DNA of 64,000 nt, from NCBI GenBank assembly GCA_022841915.1, contig JALHQN010000002.1, positions 274,724 to 338,723 on the forward strand, read 5' to 3'. This stretch comes from Burkholderiales bacterium. GTDB taxonomy: Bacteria > Pseudomonadota > Gammaproteobacteria > Burkholderiales > WYBJ01. This document shows, in pieces, positions 30,188-40,367 of the stretch. Numbering within the stretch: position 1 is the first letter of the stretch; every line of letters begins with the position of its first letter. The notes below the pieces were generated by a model. That model did no database searches. It saw only the letters and a list, made by a program, of their open reading frames with translations, and was not told where the DNA came from. A program made the translations under genes and the position numbers.

Positions 30188-32487
30188 ACGATCCCCGCGC
30201 CAAGGAACCGCGCAATCACGGACCGCAAGTCGGCCGCTCGGTGCCGCGCAAGGAAACGCATGCCAAGCTCACCGGCACAGCGGCTTACGTGCATCATCTC
30301 GTGCTGCCCGGCATGCTGCATGGCAAGGTCGCGCGCAGCCGCGTCGCACACGCGCGCATCCGAGGCATCGACACCCGTGCGGCGAGCGCGCTCGAAGGCG
30401 TGTATCGCGTATTGACCGCCGCCGACGTCGGCAAGCTGATTCCCGATCCGCACTATGGTCCTGCTTTTCACGACCAGCCCATTCTCGCCATCGATAAAGT
30501 GCGCTTCGCGGGCGAGCCGGTGGCTCTTGTGCTGGCGTACGATCCGCATGTCGCGCAAGCCGCGGCGGCTTTGATCGAAGTCGACTACGAACCGCTGCCG
30601 GCGGTCTACGACGAGGTCGAGGCGATGACCTCGAAGGCCGTCGTGCACGAGGTGCTCAAGCCCGCCGGCACCTTTCCCGATCTGAAGCATCTGGCCGGCA
30701 AGCGCGATACCAACATCGCGCTCGATTACCATCTCGAGCGCGGCGATCCGGCCAAGGCGTTTGCGCAAGCCGCGCATGTGTTCGAGCACACGTTCAAGAC
30801 GCAGCAGGTCCTGCATCTGCCGCTGGAGCCTTTCGTCTCGTTGGCCGATCCCGCCGACGAGCGCTTGACGATACACACCGCTTCGCAAAGCCCCTCCTTC
30901 GTGCGCATCGAGATCGCGCGGCTGCTGGGCTGGCCCGAGAACCGGGTGCGCGTGCAGGTGCCGTTTCTCGGCGGCGGCTTCGGCGCCAAGCTCTACATCA
31001 AGCTCGAGGCGCTCGTTGCGGCCGCGGCCTTGATCGTGCGCCGGCCGGTGAAGATCGCCCTCACGATGGAGGAGCAGTTCTATACCATCACCAAGCACGC
31101 GGCGACCTTGCGCATCAAGAGCGGGGTCGACAGCGCGGGGCGCATCGTTGCGCGCGAATGCGAGGTGTGGTGGAACGGCGGGGCCTACGCGGACATCGGT
31201 CCGCGCGTCACGCAGAAGTCCGGGTTCACCGCGCCGGGGCCGTATGACATCGACAACGTGAGCATCGCCTCCTACGCGCTCTACACCAATCTGCCGCCAG
31301 CGGGCGCATTGCGCGGTTTCGGCATCCCGCAGCTGGTATGGGCCTACGAGAGTCAGGCCGACATGATCGCGCGGGCGATCGGCATGGATCCGCTCGAGTT
31401 CCGGCGCAAGAACATCCTGCGCGAGGGCCGGCCGCAGGCGACCGGCACGCCGATGCGCGATGCGGCGATCGGCCAGGTGCTCGAGCGCCTGGCCCAGCGC
31501 ATGCAGTGGCAAGCGCCGTTCGATCGCGGCAGCGGCACGGTCAGGCGCGGACGCGGCATGGCGATCGGCTTCAAGGCGAGCATATCGCCCACAACCTCCG
31601 TGGCCATCGTGAACGTGAGTGCCGACGGCAGCTGCCACCTGTTGTGCAGCACCGTCGACATGGGGCAGGCTTCGGATACCGCAATGGCGCAGATCGCCGC
31701 CGAAGTGCTCGGCATGCCGGCCGAGCGCATCGCGGTCGTGCATCCCGACACCGACGTCACGCCCTACGACATGGCGACGCTGGGGTCACGTTCGACGTAC
31801 CACATGGGTCACGCGGTCAAACGCGCCGCCGAGGATGCCCGTGACAAGCTGCTGGCCCTGGCGGGCGAGCTGGGCGTGCCGCCCGAGACCACGCCGATTC
31901 CCGACCTGTTCAAGAAGAAGTACGGCATGCAGGCCGGCAATGTCATCGGCATGGGCAGCTTCGTGCCCGCCTATGCCCCGACCGATCATGCAACCGGGCA
32001 ATCGAGCAACGTCACGCCGTATTGGATGATCGGCGCTACCGGTGTGGAGATCGAGGTCGACACCGAAACGGGCGTCGTGACCGTGACGCGCATGATCAAC
32101 GTGGCCGACGCCGGCAAGGCGATCAACCCTGCCGTCGTCGACACGCAACTCTCGGGCGCCGCCATCATGCAGCTCGGCTTCACCCTGACCGAGCAGATGC
32201 ACTTCAGCGAAGGCCAGGTGACGAACCCCTCGCTGGCCGATTACAAGATCCCCGGGATGCTCGATCTGCCCGCGGTGATCGAGAACGAAGCGGTCGAGGC
32301 GAACGAGCAGGCCGGACCGTTCGGGGCCAAGGGGGTGGGCGAGAGCGGTACCTTCGGCGTGTCACCCGCGATTGCCAATGCGATCGAGGACGCGGTCGGC
32401 GTGCGACTGACGTCGTTGCCGATCACCGCCGAAGCGGTCTACCGCGCCTTGCGCAAGGCGGCGGGGCGGCCGCTCGATGATGAATGA
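30184..32487 (+). CDS. molybdopterin-binding (large) subunit of a xanthine dehydrogenase-family molybdenum hydroxylase
   Basis: 767 aa; GRSVPRKETHAKLTGTAAYVHHLVLPGMLHGKVARS, FLGGGFGAKLYIKLEALVAAAA, GPFGAKGVGESG. Confidence 0.93.
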   Translation: MNDPRAKEPRNHGPQVGRSVPRKETHAKLTGTAAYVHHLVLPGMLHGKVARSRVAHARIRGIDTRAASALEGVYRVLTAADVGKLIPDPHYGPAFHDQPILAIDKVRFAGEPVALVLAYDPHVAQAAAALIEVDYEPLPAVYDEVEAMTSKAVVHEVLKPAGTFPDLKHLAGKRDTNIALDYHLERGDPAKAFAQAAHVFEHTFKTQQVLHLPLEPFVSLADPADERLTIHTASQSPSFVRIEIARLLGWPENRVRVQVPFLGGGFGAKLYIKLEALVAAAALIVRRPVKIALTMEEQFYTITKHAATLRIKSGVDSAGRIVARECEVWWNGGAYADIGPRVTQKSGFTAPGPYDIDNVSIASYALYTNLPPAGALRGFGIPQLVWAYESQADMIARAIGMDPLEFRRKNILREGRPQATGTPMRDAAIGQVLERLAQRMQWQAPFDRGSGTVRRGRGMAIGFKASISPTTSVAIVNVSADGSCHLLCSTVDMGQASDTAMAQIAAEVLGMPAERIAVVHPDTDVTPYDMATLGSRSTYHMGHAVKRAAEDARDKLLALAGELGVPPETTPIPDLFKKKYGMQAGNVIGMGSFVPAYAPTDHATGQSSNVTPYWMIGATGVEIEVDTETGVVTVTRMINVADAGKAINPAVVDTQLSGAAIMQLGFTLTEQMHFSEGQVTNPSLADYKIPGMLDLPAVIENEAVEANEQAGPFGAKGVGESGTFGVSPAIANAIEDAVGVRLTSLPITAEAVYRALRKAAGRPLDDE

Positions 32488-32977
32488 CCACGCGGCGCAG
32501 CCAACCATGAAGACCATACGTTTCGAGTTGAACGGCGAGCCGGTCACGGCGCAAGTCGAACCGCACCACAACGTCGTCGAACTGCTGCAGACGATGGGCT
32601 TGCGCGGCGCGCGCGAGAGCTGCGGCCAGGGGCTCTGCGGCTGCTGCACCGTGCTGGTCGATGGCCTGGCCGTGTCCGGCTGTTTGTACTTCGCGGCTCA
32701 GCTCGACGGTGCGCGTGTCGACACCATCGAGCGGACCGAGCGCGAGGGCGAGCTCGATGTCGTGCAGCAGGCGTTCGCCGAATGCGGCGCCTTTCAATGC
32801 GGCTTCTGCACGCCGGGCTTCGTGCTCATGACGCGGCAGCTGCTAGCCCATAACCCGGCGCCGAGCGAGGACGAAATCCGGCACTACCTCTCGGGCAATC
32901 TGTGCCGCTGCGCGACGTATCCGGAGATCATCCGGGCGGTGCAGTTGGCGGCGCGCATCCGCAAGGCGGGCGCATGA
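32477..32977 (+). CDS. 2Fe-2S (small) subunit of a molybdenum hydroxylase
   Basis: 166 aa; ARESCGQGLCGCCTVLVDG and CGFCTPGFVLMTRQLL...LSGNLCRCATYPEI. Confidence 0.94.
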   Translation: MMNDHAAQPTMKTIRFELNGEPVTAQVEPHHNVVELLQTMGLRGARESCGQGLCGCCTVLVDGLAVSGCLYFAAQLDGARVDTIERTEREGELDVVQQAFAECGAFQCGFCTPGFVLMTRQLLAHNPAPSEDEIRHYLSGNLCRCATYPEIIRAVQLAARIRKAGA

Positions 32978-34431
32978 GCAAGGGCCCGGGCAACCCGCTC
33001 GATCTGCGCGCCTGGCTCGAGGAAGCACGGTCGCTGGGCGAGTTGAAGGAGGTCGCCGGCGCTGACTGGAACCTCGAGCTGGGCACCATCAGCGAGCTCA
33101 ACGTCAAGAAATCGAATCCGCCCGCACTGCTGTTCGACGCGATACCCGGCTACCCGGCGGGGTATCGTGTGCTCACTTGCAGCACCGCGAGTCCGGCCCG
33201 TCTCGCTTCCCTGCTGCGCCTCGGCGCGGAGCGCAATCACCACGCGCTGGTGCAGAAGCTACGCGGCAAGCCGGCGCAGTGGCAGGCCAAGGCGGCTGAG
33301 TTCACGCCCCGATCGGTGTCGACCGGGCCGATACTGCATAACATCGTCGATGCAGCGGATGTTGATCTGTTCAAGTTTCCTTCCCCGTTGTGGCACGAGG
33401 GCGACGGTGGCCGCTACATCGGCACCGGCTGCATGGTGGTCACGAAGGACTACGACAGCGACTGGGTCAACGTGGGCACCTACCGCGTGATGATCCATGA
33501 TCGTAACCATGTCGGCCTGGACATGATTCCGGGCAAGCACGGTGCCATCCAGTATCGCAAGTACATGCAGGCGGGGAAGCCGTTCCCGGTATGCATCGTG
33601 ATCGGTGCCGATCCGCTCGGCTATCTGGTGTCCGGCATCGAAGTGCCCTTCGGCATGTGCGAGTACAACTACATCGGCGCCATTCTGGGCGAATCGGTGG
33701 CGGTGGTGCCGGGGCAGCTCACGGGTCTGCCGATACCCGCCGGCGCCGAGATCGTGATCGAAGGTTATGCGCAGCCCGGGGACGAACGCATCGAAGGGCC
33801 GTTCGGCGAGTTTCACGGCTACTATCCGGGCAAGGCGGCGACGGCCCCGGCCGTGCGCATCGAGCGCGTCTATTTCCGCGACGATCCCATCATCGTCGGC
33901 AGCCCGCCCGCCAAGCCGCCGAACGACTACTCGTATTCCAAGGCGGTGATGCGCTCGGCGCTGCTCTTCGACGCGCTGCTCGCCGCAGGCGTGCCCGACG
34001 TTCAAAGCGTGTGGGCACACGAGATCGGCGGCGCGCGCATGTTCAATGTCGTCTCGATCAAGCAGCGTTACGCCGGTCATGCGCGGCAGGCGGGCCACAT
34101 CCTCAACCAGTGCGGCGTCGGCGCGTACATGTCGCGCTACTCGGTGGTGGTGGACGAAGACATCGATCCGTCCAACCTGCAGGAGGTGATGTGGGCGGTG
34201 GCCACGCGGACCGATCCGGTCATCGACATCGACATCATCCAGCGTGGCATGGGTTCGAAGAACGATCCGATGTCGATCGCTTATCCGTACAAGGCCCCGT
34301 TCAATTCCAAGGCGATCATCGATGCCTGCCGGCCCTACGACTACCTGGCGGAGTTTCCCGCCGTGGCCGAGGCCAGCAAGGCCTTGCAGGACAAGACCCG
34401 AGCGAAGTGGAAAGACCTGTTGGGAGATTGA
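32974..34431 (+). CDS. UbiD-family decarboxylase
   Basis: MSKGPGNPLDLRAWLEEARSLGELKEVAGADWNLELGTISELN, GDERIEGPFGEFHGYY; ATG overlaps the small-subunit stop (ATGA). Confidence 0.92.
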   Translation: MSKGPGNPLDLRAWLEEARSLGELKEVAGADWNLELGTISELNVKKSNPPALLFDAIPGYPAGYRVLTCSTASPARLASLLRLGAERNHHALVQKLRGKPAQWQAKAAEFTPRSVSTGPILHNIVDAADVDLFKFPSPLWHEGDGGRYIGTGCMVVTKDYDSDWVNVGTYRVMIHDRNHVGLDMIPGKHGAIQYRKYMQAGKPFPVCIVIGADPLGYLVSGIEVPFGMCEYNYIGAILGESVAVVPGQLTGLPIPAGAEIVIEGYAQPGDERIEGPFGEFHGYYPGKAATAPAVRIERVYFRDDPIIVGSPPAKPPNDYSYSKAVMRSALLFDALLAAGVPDVQSVWAHEIGGARMFNVVSIKQRYAGHARQAGHILNQCGVGAYMSRYSVVVDEDIDPSNLQEVMWAVATRTDPVIDIDIIQRGMGSKNDPMSIAYPYKAPFNSKAIIDACRPYDYLAEFPAVAEASKALQDKTRAKWKDLLGD

Positions 34432-34436
34432 ATAGC

Positions 34437-35405
34437 GTGAGAAGCCTCATCCGTGCCGCCGTCGGCGCTGCCCTTTGCCTGTGTGCGAGCGCCTACGCCC
34501 AGGATTACCCGAACAAGCCGATTCGCGTCCTGGTGCCCTTCGCACCGGGGGGTGTGGTGGATACCTCCACGCGCATCCTGGCCACCAAGCTGACCGAGCG
34601 CCTGGGCTGGAACATCGTCATCGACAACCGCCCGGGCGGCAACGGCTTCATCGCGGTCGGCATCGCGGCCAAGGCCCCGGCCGACGGCTATACCCTGCTC
34701 TCGGCCCATACGGGTGAGTTCGCAGTCAATCCAGCCGTATTCAAGAACGTGCCCTACGACCTCGATCGGGACTTCACCCCGATCACGATGCTCAGCGATG
34801 CGGCGATGGCGGTGGTGGTGAGCACGGCATCCGGCATCACCAGCTTCAAGGATCTCGTCGCGCAGGCCAAGGCCAAGCCAGGGCAGATCACCTACGGCTC
34901 GCCCGGCACCGGATCGGTGAACCATCTGGCCGGCGAGTGGCTGGCGTCCGCAGCGGGCATCAAGTTGCTGCATGTGCCCTACAAGGGCGGCGCGCCGGCA
35001 GTCGCGGCTACCGTGGGCGGCGATGTCATGCTTACCGTGGCGGGGATTCCCGGTGTGGCGCCGCATCTGAAGTCCGGACGCATCCGCGTGATCGGCGTGA
35101 CGACGGCCAAGCGCTCGCCCCACGGACCGCAGTGGATGAGTCCGCAGGAGGCCGGCATCAGCGGCGTGGATGCCTCGATATGGGTCGGGATCTTCGCGCC
35201 CAAAGGGGTGCCGAAGCCGGTGGTGGACAAGCTCTATACCGAGATCGCCGCCGCATTGAAATCGCCCGATGTGCAGGAGCGCTACGCGACCGTCGCGGGG
35301 GCGGATACGATCGGCATGCCGCCGGCGCAGTTCCACGCTCGCGTCAAGCGAGACCTGGAAATCTATCGCAAGATCGTGCAGCAAGTCGGCCTGCAGCCCC
35401 AATAG
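34437..35405 (+). CDS. Bug/TctC-family tripartite tricarboxylate transporter substrate-binding protein
   Basis: Signal peptide then QDYPNKPIRVLVPFAPGGVVDTSTRILATKLTERLGWNIVIDNRPGGNG; GTG (34437) or TTG (34428) start. Confidence 0.92.
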   Translation: MRSLIRAAVGAALCLCASAYAQDYPNKPIRVLVPFAPGGVVDTSTRILATKLTERLGWNIVIDNRPGGNGFIAVGIAAKAPADGYTLLSAHTGEFAVNPAVFKNVPYDLDRDFTPITMLSDAAMAVVVSTASGITSFKDLVAQAKAKPGQITYGSPGTGSVNHLAGEWLASAAGIKLLHVPYKGGAPAVAATVGGDVMLTVAGIPGVAPHLKSGRIRVIGVTTAKRSPHGPQWMSPQEAGISGVDASIWVGIFAPKGVPKPVVDKLYTEIAAALKSPDVQERYATVAGADTIGMPPAQFHARVKRDLEIYRKIVQQVGLQPQ

Positions 35406-35414
35406 GAGCAACCG

Positions 35415-36263
35415 ATGGCGACCTACTCCCATATCGAAGTGCGGCCGCTTGCAGGGGCGCTCGGGGCCGAAGTATTCGGTGTCGACCTGCGCCGCGCGCT
35501 GCCGCAAGAGGTGATCGCGGAGATCCGGCGCGCGCATCTCGAGTACCTGGTCATCTTCTTCCGCGACCAGCATATCTCCGACGACGAGCTGGCGCGCTTC
35601 GGCCGTTGTTTCGGCGAACTGGCACCCTTGCCGCCGCATCGTCAGGTGCCGGGCAAGTTTCCAGAGCTGCTCATCATCGACAAGCAGCCCAGCGACAAGC
35701 TCGTCTTCGGCTGGGAATGGCACTCGGACACGACCCATCTGGAGGTGCCCTCGCTGGGCTCCGTGCTGTTGGGCAAGATCATCCCGCCGGTGGGCGGCGA
35801 CACCTTGTTCGCCAACCAGTACCTGGCCTACGACACCTTGTCCGAGGGCATGAAGCGGGCGCTTTCGACGCTGCGCGCCCGCCATTCGAACGGCCGCATC
35901 CTGATGACGCTCGAGCGCGATGCGGTTCTGCCGTCGGGCGAGGCTGAAACTCAAAAATACGCAACTGCCTGGGCCATGCATCCGGTAGTACGCACTCACC
36001 CCGAGACGGATCGAAAGGCGCTCTTCGTGAACGAGATCCACACCGAGCGCTTCGATGAAATGACGTACGAGGAAAGTCAGCCGCTGTTGCAGTTTCTCTA
36101 CCGGCACTCGACGCGTCCGGAGTTCACCTGCCGCTTCCGCTGGCAGGAGGGCTCGATCGCGTTCTGGGACAACCGCTGCTGTCAGCATCTCGCGCTGAAC
36201 GACTATCCCGGCCAGCGAAGGCTCATGCATCGGGTGCAGATCAAGGGCACCCGCCCCGTCTGA
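35415..36263 (+). CDS. TauD/TfdA-family alpha-ketoglutarate/Fe(II) dioxygenase
   Basis: 282 aa; EWHSDTTHLEVPSLGSVL (HxD) and FWDNRCCQHLALNDYPGQRRLMHRVQIKG. Confidence 0.92.
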   Translation: MATYSHIEVRPLAGALGAEVFGVDLRRALPQEVIAEIRRAHLEYLVIFFRDQHISDDELARFGRCFGELAPLPPHRQVPGKFPELLIIDKQPSDKLVFGWEWHSDTTHLEVPSLGSVLLGKIIPPVGGDTLFANQYLAYDTLSEGMKRALSTLRARHSNGRILMTLERDAVLPSGEAETQKYATAWAMHPVVRTHPETDRKALFVNEIHTERFDEMTYEESQPLLQFLYRHSTRPEFTCRFRWQEGSIAFWDNRCCQHLALNDYPGQRRLMHRVQIKGTRPV

Positions 36264-36294
36264 TGCGCTGACTGCGATTCGCTGCCAGCCCCCG

Positions 36295-37419
36295 ATGAGG
36301 CGCCCTCTGCGAGGTCTTGGCCTGGCTGTCACGCTGGCAGTGGGCGTGTCGGTCGCGACTGCCGCGCCGCCCGTGCCCAGGGATCGCCTCACCCAGGTGC
36401 CCGTTCGCCTGGCGGTGCTGCTGGACGATGGTCGTGCCCTTGCGCTCGAAGCCTTGGTCGTGAAACCCAACGTATCTGGGCGCCTTCCATTGGCAGTGAT
36501 CACTCACGGCACTCCGCGCGAGAGCGAGGCTCGGCGGCAGATGTCCGCGGGGCACATGTCGTTCCAGGCCGAGGAGCTCGCCCGCCGAGGCTATCTCGCC
36601 GTCGTCGTCATGCGGCGCGGTTACGGTGCCTCCGAAGGTGTCTGGGCCGAGTCGTCCGGGCAGTGCGATGCAGCCGATCACGAGCGGGCCGCGCGCGAGA
36701 GCGCACGCGACCTGCGTGCGGCGCTGCGCAGCCTCGCTTCCTGGCCGATGGTCGATCCCGAGCGGGTGATCGCCATCGGCGAGTCGGCGGGCGGCATCGG
36801 TGCCGTGGCGCTGGCAGCCAACCCGCCTGCCGGGCTCAGGGCGGTCATCAATTTCGCCGGCGGGCGCGGTTCGCGCGGGCCGAACGATGTCTGCCGCGAA
36901 GATCGCCTGATCGATGCCTATGCTTCCCTGGGCAAGACGGCCCGCGTACCGAGCCTATGGATCTATACGGAAAACGACACCTACTTCGGGCCGGACCTGG
37001 CCAAGCGCATGTTCGCTGCCTATCGCCGGCAGGGCGGTATCGGGGAGTTTCGCCTGCTGCCCGCGTTTGCCGACGACGGTCATGCGCTATTTGCCCGGCG
37101 GGGTGGCGTCCCGCAGTGGCGGCCGTTGCTCGACGGGTTCCTCAAGCAACATCGGCTGCCGACCTGGGATACACCCCCCGCCGAGCCGGCGGTCGCAGAT
37201 TTGCCGCCGCCGGAAGAACTCGCCCCGCAATACAAGGTGCACTGGCTGCGCTACCTCGAGGCGGCCGACAACAAGGCGTTCGCAGTTTCACCGGCGGGGC
37301 GGTTCGCGTGGCGCTCGGGGCACTACGGGGTCGAATCCGCCCGCGCAGCGGCGCTCGAGGGCTGCGGGCACGCCTCCTGCCGTCTGGTGTCAGAGAACGA
37401 TGTGCTGACCGGGCGCTGA
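36295..37419 (+). CDS. alpha/beta hydrolase (dienelactone hydrolase-like), secreted
   Basis: 374 aa; signal peptide, LAVITHGTPRESE, VIAIGESAGGIGAVALAANPPAG. Confidence 0.8.
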   Translation: MRRPLRGLGLAVTLAVGVSVATAAPPVPRDRLTQVPVRLAVLLDDGRALALEALVVKPNVSGRLPLAVITHGTPRESEARRQMSAGHMSFQAEELARRGYLAVVVMRRGYGASEGVWAESSGQCDAADHERAARESARDLRAALRSLASWPMVDPERVIAIGESAGGIGAVALAANPPAGLRAVINFAGGRGSRGPNDVCREDRLIDAYASLGKTARVPSLWIYTENDTYFGPDLAKRMFAAYRRQGGIGEFRLLPAFADDGHALFARRGGVPQWRPLLDGFLKQHRLPTWDTPPAEPAVADLPPPEELAPQYKVHWLRYLEAADNKAFAVSPAGRFAWRSGHYGVESARAAALEGCGHASCRLVSENDVLTGR

Positions 37420-37457
37420 CCCGCGCGCGGCTCACCGTCCTTGCATGCGGAGTGCGA

Positions 37458-38603
37458 ATGACGACGACTTCACGCCTCGATATCGACGCTCTGGTGACGG
37501 CGCTCGCGAATACCTGCACGCCGCTCCCGCAGGCGCGCATGCTGCCGGCCGCCGTGTACACCGCCGACGAGATTCTCGCGCTCGAATACCGCGCGTTGTT
37601 CGCGCGTGGCTGGCTGCCGGTCGCGTGCGTGGAGGACTTTCCCGCCAAAGGCAGTTTCGTCACCTGCGAAATCGCGAACGCCTGCATTCTGGTGGTCCGC
37701 GATACCGCCGGCGCGCTGCAAGCCTTCCATAACGTGTGTCGTCATCGGGGCGCGCGGCTGGTGACCGAGGCACGCGGGCAACTGCGCAGTGCTATCGCTT
37801 GTCCGTATCATGCATGGCGCTATGGTCTCGATGGCCGATTGCTGAGTGCACCGCAGATGGACGTTGCCGGGCAGGGAGAGACGCTCGCGCTCGCCGGCCT
37901 GCCGCTCGTCACGCAGGCTGGGTTCGTGTTCGTGAAGCTCGAAGGCGAGGCTGGCGCGCCCCCCGCATTGCCCGATCTGTCGCGTCACGGCCTCGAGCGG
38001 TTGCGTTCCGTGCGCAAGTTGGACTACACGGTCGAATGCAACTGGAAGATCGTTTGCCAGAACTACAGCGAGTGCTATCACTGTCCGGGCGTGCATCCTC
38101 AATTGCACCGGCTCAGCGATCTGTCGGGCGAAGGCTTCGAAGACGAGCCCGGCTACAACGGCGGACCGATGCGATTGCGCCCCGGTTTCGACACCTTGTC
38201 GGTGAGCGGCCGCAGCGATTGGGCGCGCCTCGGCCCCGATACGGCTTCCGCGCCCGGGTTGATCCATTACTACCTGGTCTATCCCAATCTCATGCTGGGC
38301 ATTCATCCGGACTACCTGTTGACGCATCGCGTTTGGCCGCATTCGTCCGCCCGCTCGCGGGTGGACTGCGAACTCTTCGTTTTGCCGCAGACGGCCGACG
38401 CACGGGGCTTCGATGCCGGTGACGTCCTCGACTTCTGGGATCTCACCAATCGTCAGGATTGGGCGCTTTGCGAGCGCGTGCAAGCCGGCGTGTCGTCACT
38501 CGGCTATCGACCGGGGCCCTATCATCCGAGCGAGCGCTGCGTGCATGCTTTCGATCGCAGGTACGCCCAGTGGCTTCGCAGCGCATTGAGGGAGGCATCC
38601 TGA
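37458..38603 (+). CDS. Rieske aromatic ring-hydroxylating oxygenase alpha subunit
   Basis: Rieske motif CRHRGARLVTEARGQLRSAIACPYHAWRYGLDG; Fe-site CQNYSECYHCPGVHPQLHRL; start trimmed from 36663. Confidence 0.93.
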   Translation: MTTTSRLDIDALVTALANTCTPLPQARMLPAAVYTADEILALEYRALFARGWLPVACVEDFPAKGSFVTCEIANACILVVRDTAGALQAFHNVCRHRGARLVTEARGQLRSAIACPYHAWRYGLDGRLLSAPQMDVAGQGETLALAGLPLVTQAGFVFVKLEGEAGAPPALPDLSRHGLERLRSVRKLDYTVECNWKIVCQNYSECYHCPGVHPQLHRLSDLSGEGFEDEPGYNGGPMRLRPGFDTLSVSGRSDWARLGPDTASAPGLIHYYLVYPNLMLGIHPDYLLTHRVWPHSSARSRVDCELFVLPQTADARGFDAGDVLDFWDLTNRQDWALCERVQAGVSSLGYRPGPYHPSERCVHAFDRRYAQWLRSALREAS

Positions 38604-38604
38604 C

Positions 38605-39624
38605 ATGAATCCTCCGATGCGCCGCTCGACGACGGGCGGCCGGCCGCGCGCCATGCGGCGGGCGTATGGCTCGTATGGCGGGCTCGTTGCGCTGTTCGCC
38701 CTCGCGGCACCGGCACAGGCCCAGTCATGGCCGGCCAAGCCGCTGCGCTTCATCATGGCCGCCCCGGCGGGCAGCTCGATAGACGTCCTGGGACGCATAC
38801 TCGCCGAGCGCCTGCGCGAGGATCTGGGCCAAGCCGTGATGGTCGAGAATCTGCCGGCTGCCGGCGGCACGATCGCGACAGCGGCCATCGCTCGTGCCCC
38901 GGCCGACGGGCAGACACTGGGCATCGCATTCAACGGCCCGCTTGCCTTCGCCCCCTACCTGTATACGCGGCTGCCCTACGACCCGCGCAAGGATCTGCAA
39001 CCGGTCGTCATCACCTCCTCGCAGCCCAACGTCCTCGCAATCGCGGCGAGCCTGCCCGCGCGCAACGTCATGCAGCTGATCGAGTATGCGCGCGCGCATC
39101 CGGGCAAGCTCAACTATGCCTCGGTCGGCAACGGCAGTTCCTCCCATCTCACCATGGCGTTGTTCAATGCCATGGCTGCGGTCGATGTCGCGCACGTGCC
39201 GTACAACGGCTCGCCGCCCGCGTTGCATGCGCTGGCAAGCGGCGATGCGCAACTGCTGTTCGCGGTGCCGACTGCCATCACGCCCTTGGCTCAGGCGGGC
39301 AAGGTGCGCATGTTGGCGGTGAGCAGCGCCCAGCGCTGGTCCTTGCTGCCCGATCTGCCTGCGGTGGCCGACTCCGGGCTGCCGGGATTCGAATCGTTCG
39401 CCTGGAACGGGGTCATCGTGCCGGCCGGTGTGCCGGCCGAGATCGTGACTCGTCTCAATCGCAGCCTGGACGATGCCCTGAGAGACCCTGCAGTGAGGTC
39501 GCGCTTGAACGGTGCCGGCCTCGAGCCCGTCGGGGGAACGCCTGCGGCCTTTGCGGCGCTCATTCGCGACGAGGCCGAGAAATGGCGGCCGATCATTCGG
39601 CGCACCGGTGTCAGAATCGACTGA
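38605..39624 (+). CDS. Bug/TctC-family substrate-binding protein
   Basis: Signal peptide, SWPAKPLRFIMAAPAGSSIDVLGRILAERLREDLGQAVMVENLPAAGGTIA. Confidence 0.92.
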   Translation: MNPPMRRSTTGGRPRAMRRAYGSYGGLVALFALAAPAQAQSWPAKPLRFIMAAPAGSSIDVLGRILAERLREDLGQAVMVENLPAAGGTIATAAIARAPADGQTLGIAFNGPLAFAPYLYTRLPYDPRKDLQPVVITSSQPNVLAIAASLPARNVMQLIEYARAHPGKLNYASVGNGSSSHLTMALFNAMAAVDVAHVPYNGSPPALHALASGDAQLLFAVPTAITPLAQAGKVRMLAVSSAQRWSLLPDLPAVADSGLPGFESFAWNGVIVPAGVPAEIVTRLNRSLDDALRDPAVRSRLNGAGLEPVGGTPAAFAALIRDEAEKWRPIIRRTGVRID

Positions 39625-39795
39625 GCGCGACGTGCCCGGTCGAATCGTCGGCATTCATCGCAGTGCCCGACCCGCTCAAGGATCTCGACTGCGCGCCGCA
39701 AAGACGAAACAATTCGAGCCGCACGGGCGAAAGCCGACCGCTTGCGGCTATGATCATGACGTTCGCGCCAGCCGACGGCCGAATCGCGACAAGGA

Positions 39796-40359
39796 ATGGA
39801 ACCGATGAGCCAGCCAGGCAAGTACCTTTTGAGCGTTCTCGCCCTCACCTTGGCCTGTACGGCGCATGCGGCCGATCTGGAGCTGACGACGCCTGACGGA
39901 CGCCGTGTCCTGCTCAAGGACGACAAGACCTGGCACTACGTGGACCAGGCGGCCAAGGACGCGCCCGCGGCGCCTGCCGACAAGCCCAAGGATCCGGGCG
40001 AAGCCTTGCTATCCCTCGAAGGCAAGATCGCAGGCAACCGCATCTGTCGCTTCCAATTGAAGCTCGTCAACAACCTGCCCTACGAGATTCGCAGTCTGGT
40101 GCCCGAATTCTCCGTCTATCGCGGCGCCAACGTCGTCTACGATTCGGTGTTTTCCGGCTTCGCGTTCGTCAAGCCCGGCGATTCGCAGCGGCGCGAAGTG
40201 CGCTTCAACGGTATCGCATGCGAGGAAATCACCCGCGTCCAGGTCGGCGGCGGCGATCGTTGCGAGATGGGCGACCTCGACAAGTTCTCTTCCGGCAAAG
40301 GCAGGTGTCTGGCATTGGTGCGCGTGCTGCCCAGCGAGGTCGTTCGCTTCGACAAGTAA
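39796..40359 (+). CDS. secreted hypothetical protein (DUF3157-like N-terminus)
   Basis: 187 aa; signal peptide AHAADLELTTPDGRRVLLKDDKTWHYV. Confidence 0.55.
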   Translation: MEPMSQPGKYLLSVLALTLACTAHAADLELTTPDGRRVLLKDDKTWHYVDQAAKDAPAAPADKPKDPGEALLSLEGKIAGNRICRFQLKLVNNLPYEIRSLVPEFSVYRGANVVYDSVFSGFAFVKPGDSQRREVRFNGIACEEITRVQVGGGDRCEMGDLDKFSSGKGRCLALVRVLPSEVVRFDK

Positions 40360-40367
40360 GCGCACAG

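Noticed and set aside
34341-36503. 720-aa minus-strand ORF
   Set aside because: Antisense to the Bug and TauD genes; shadow ORF
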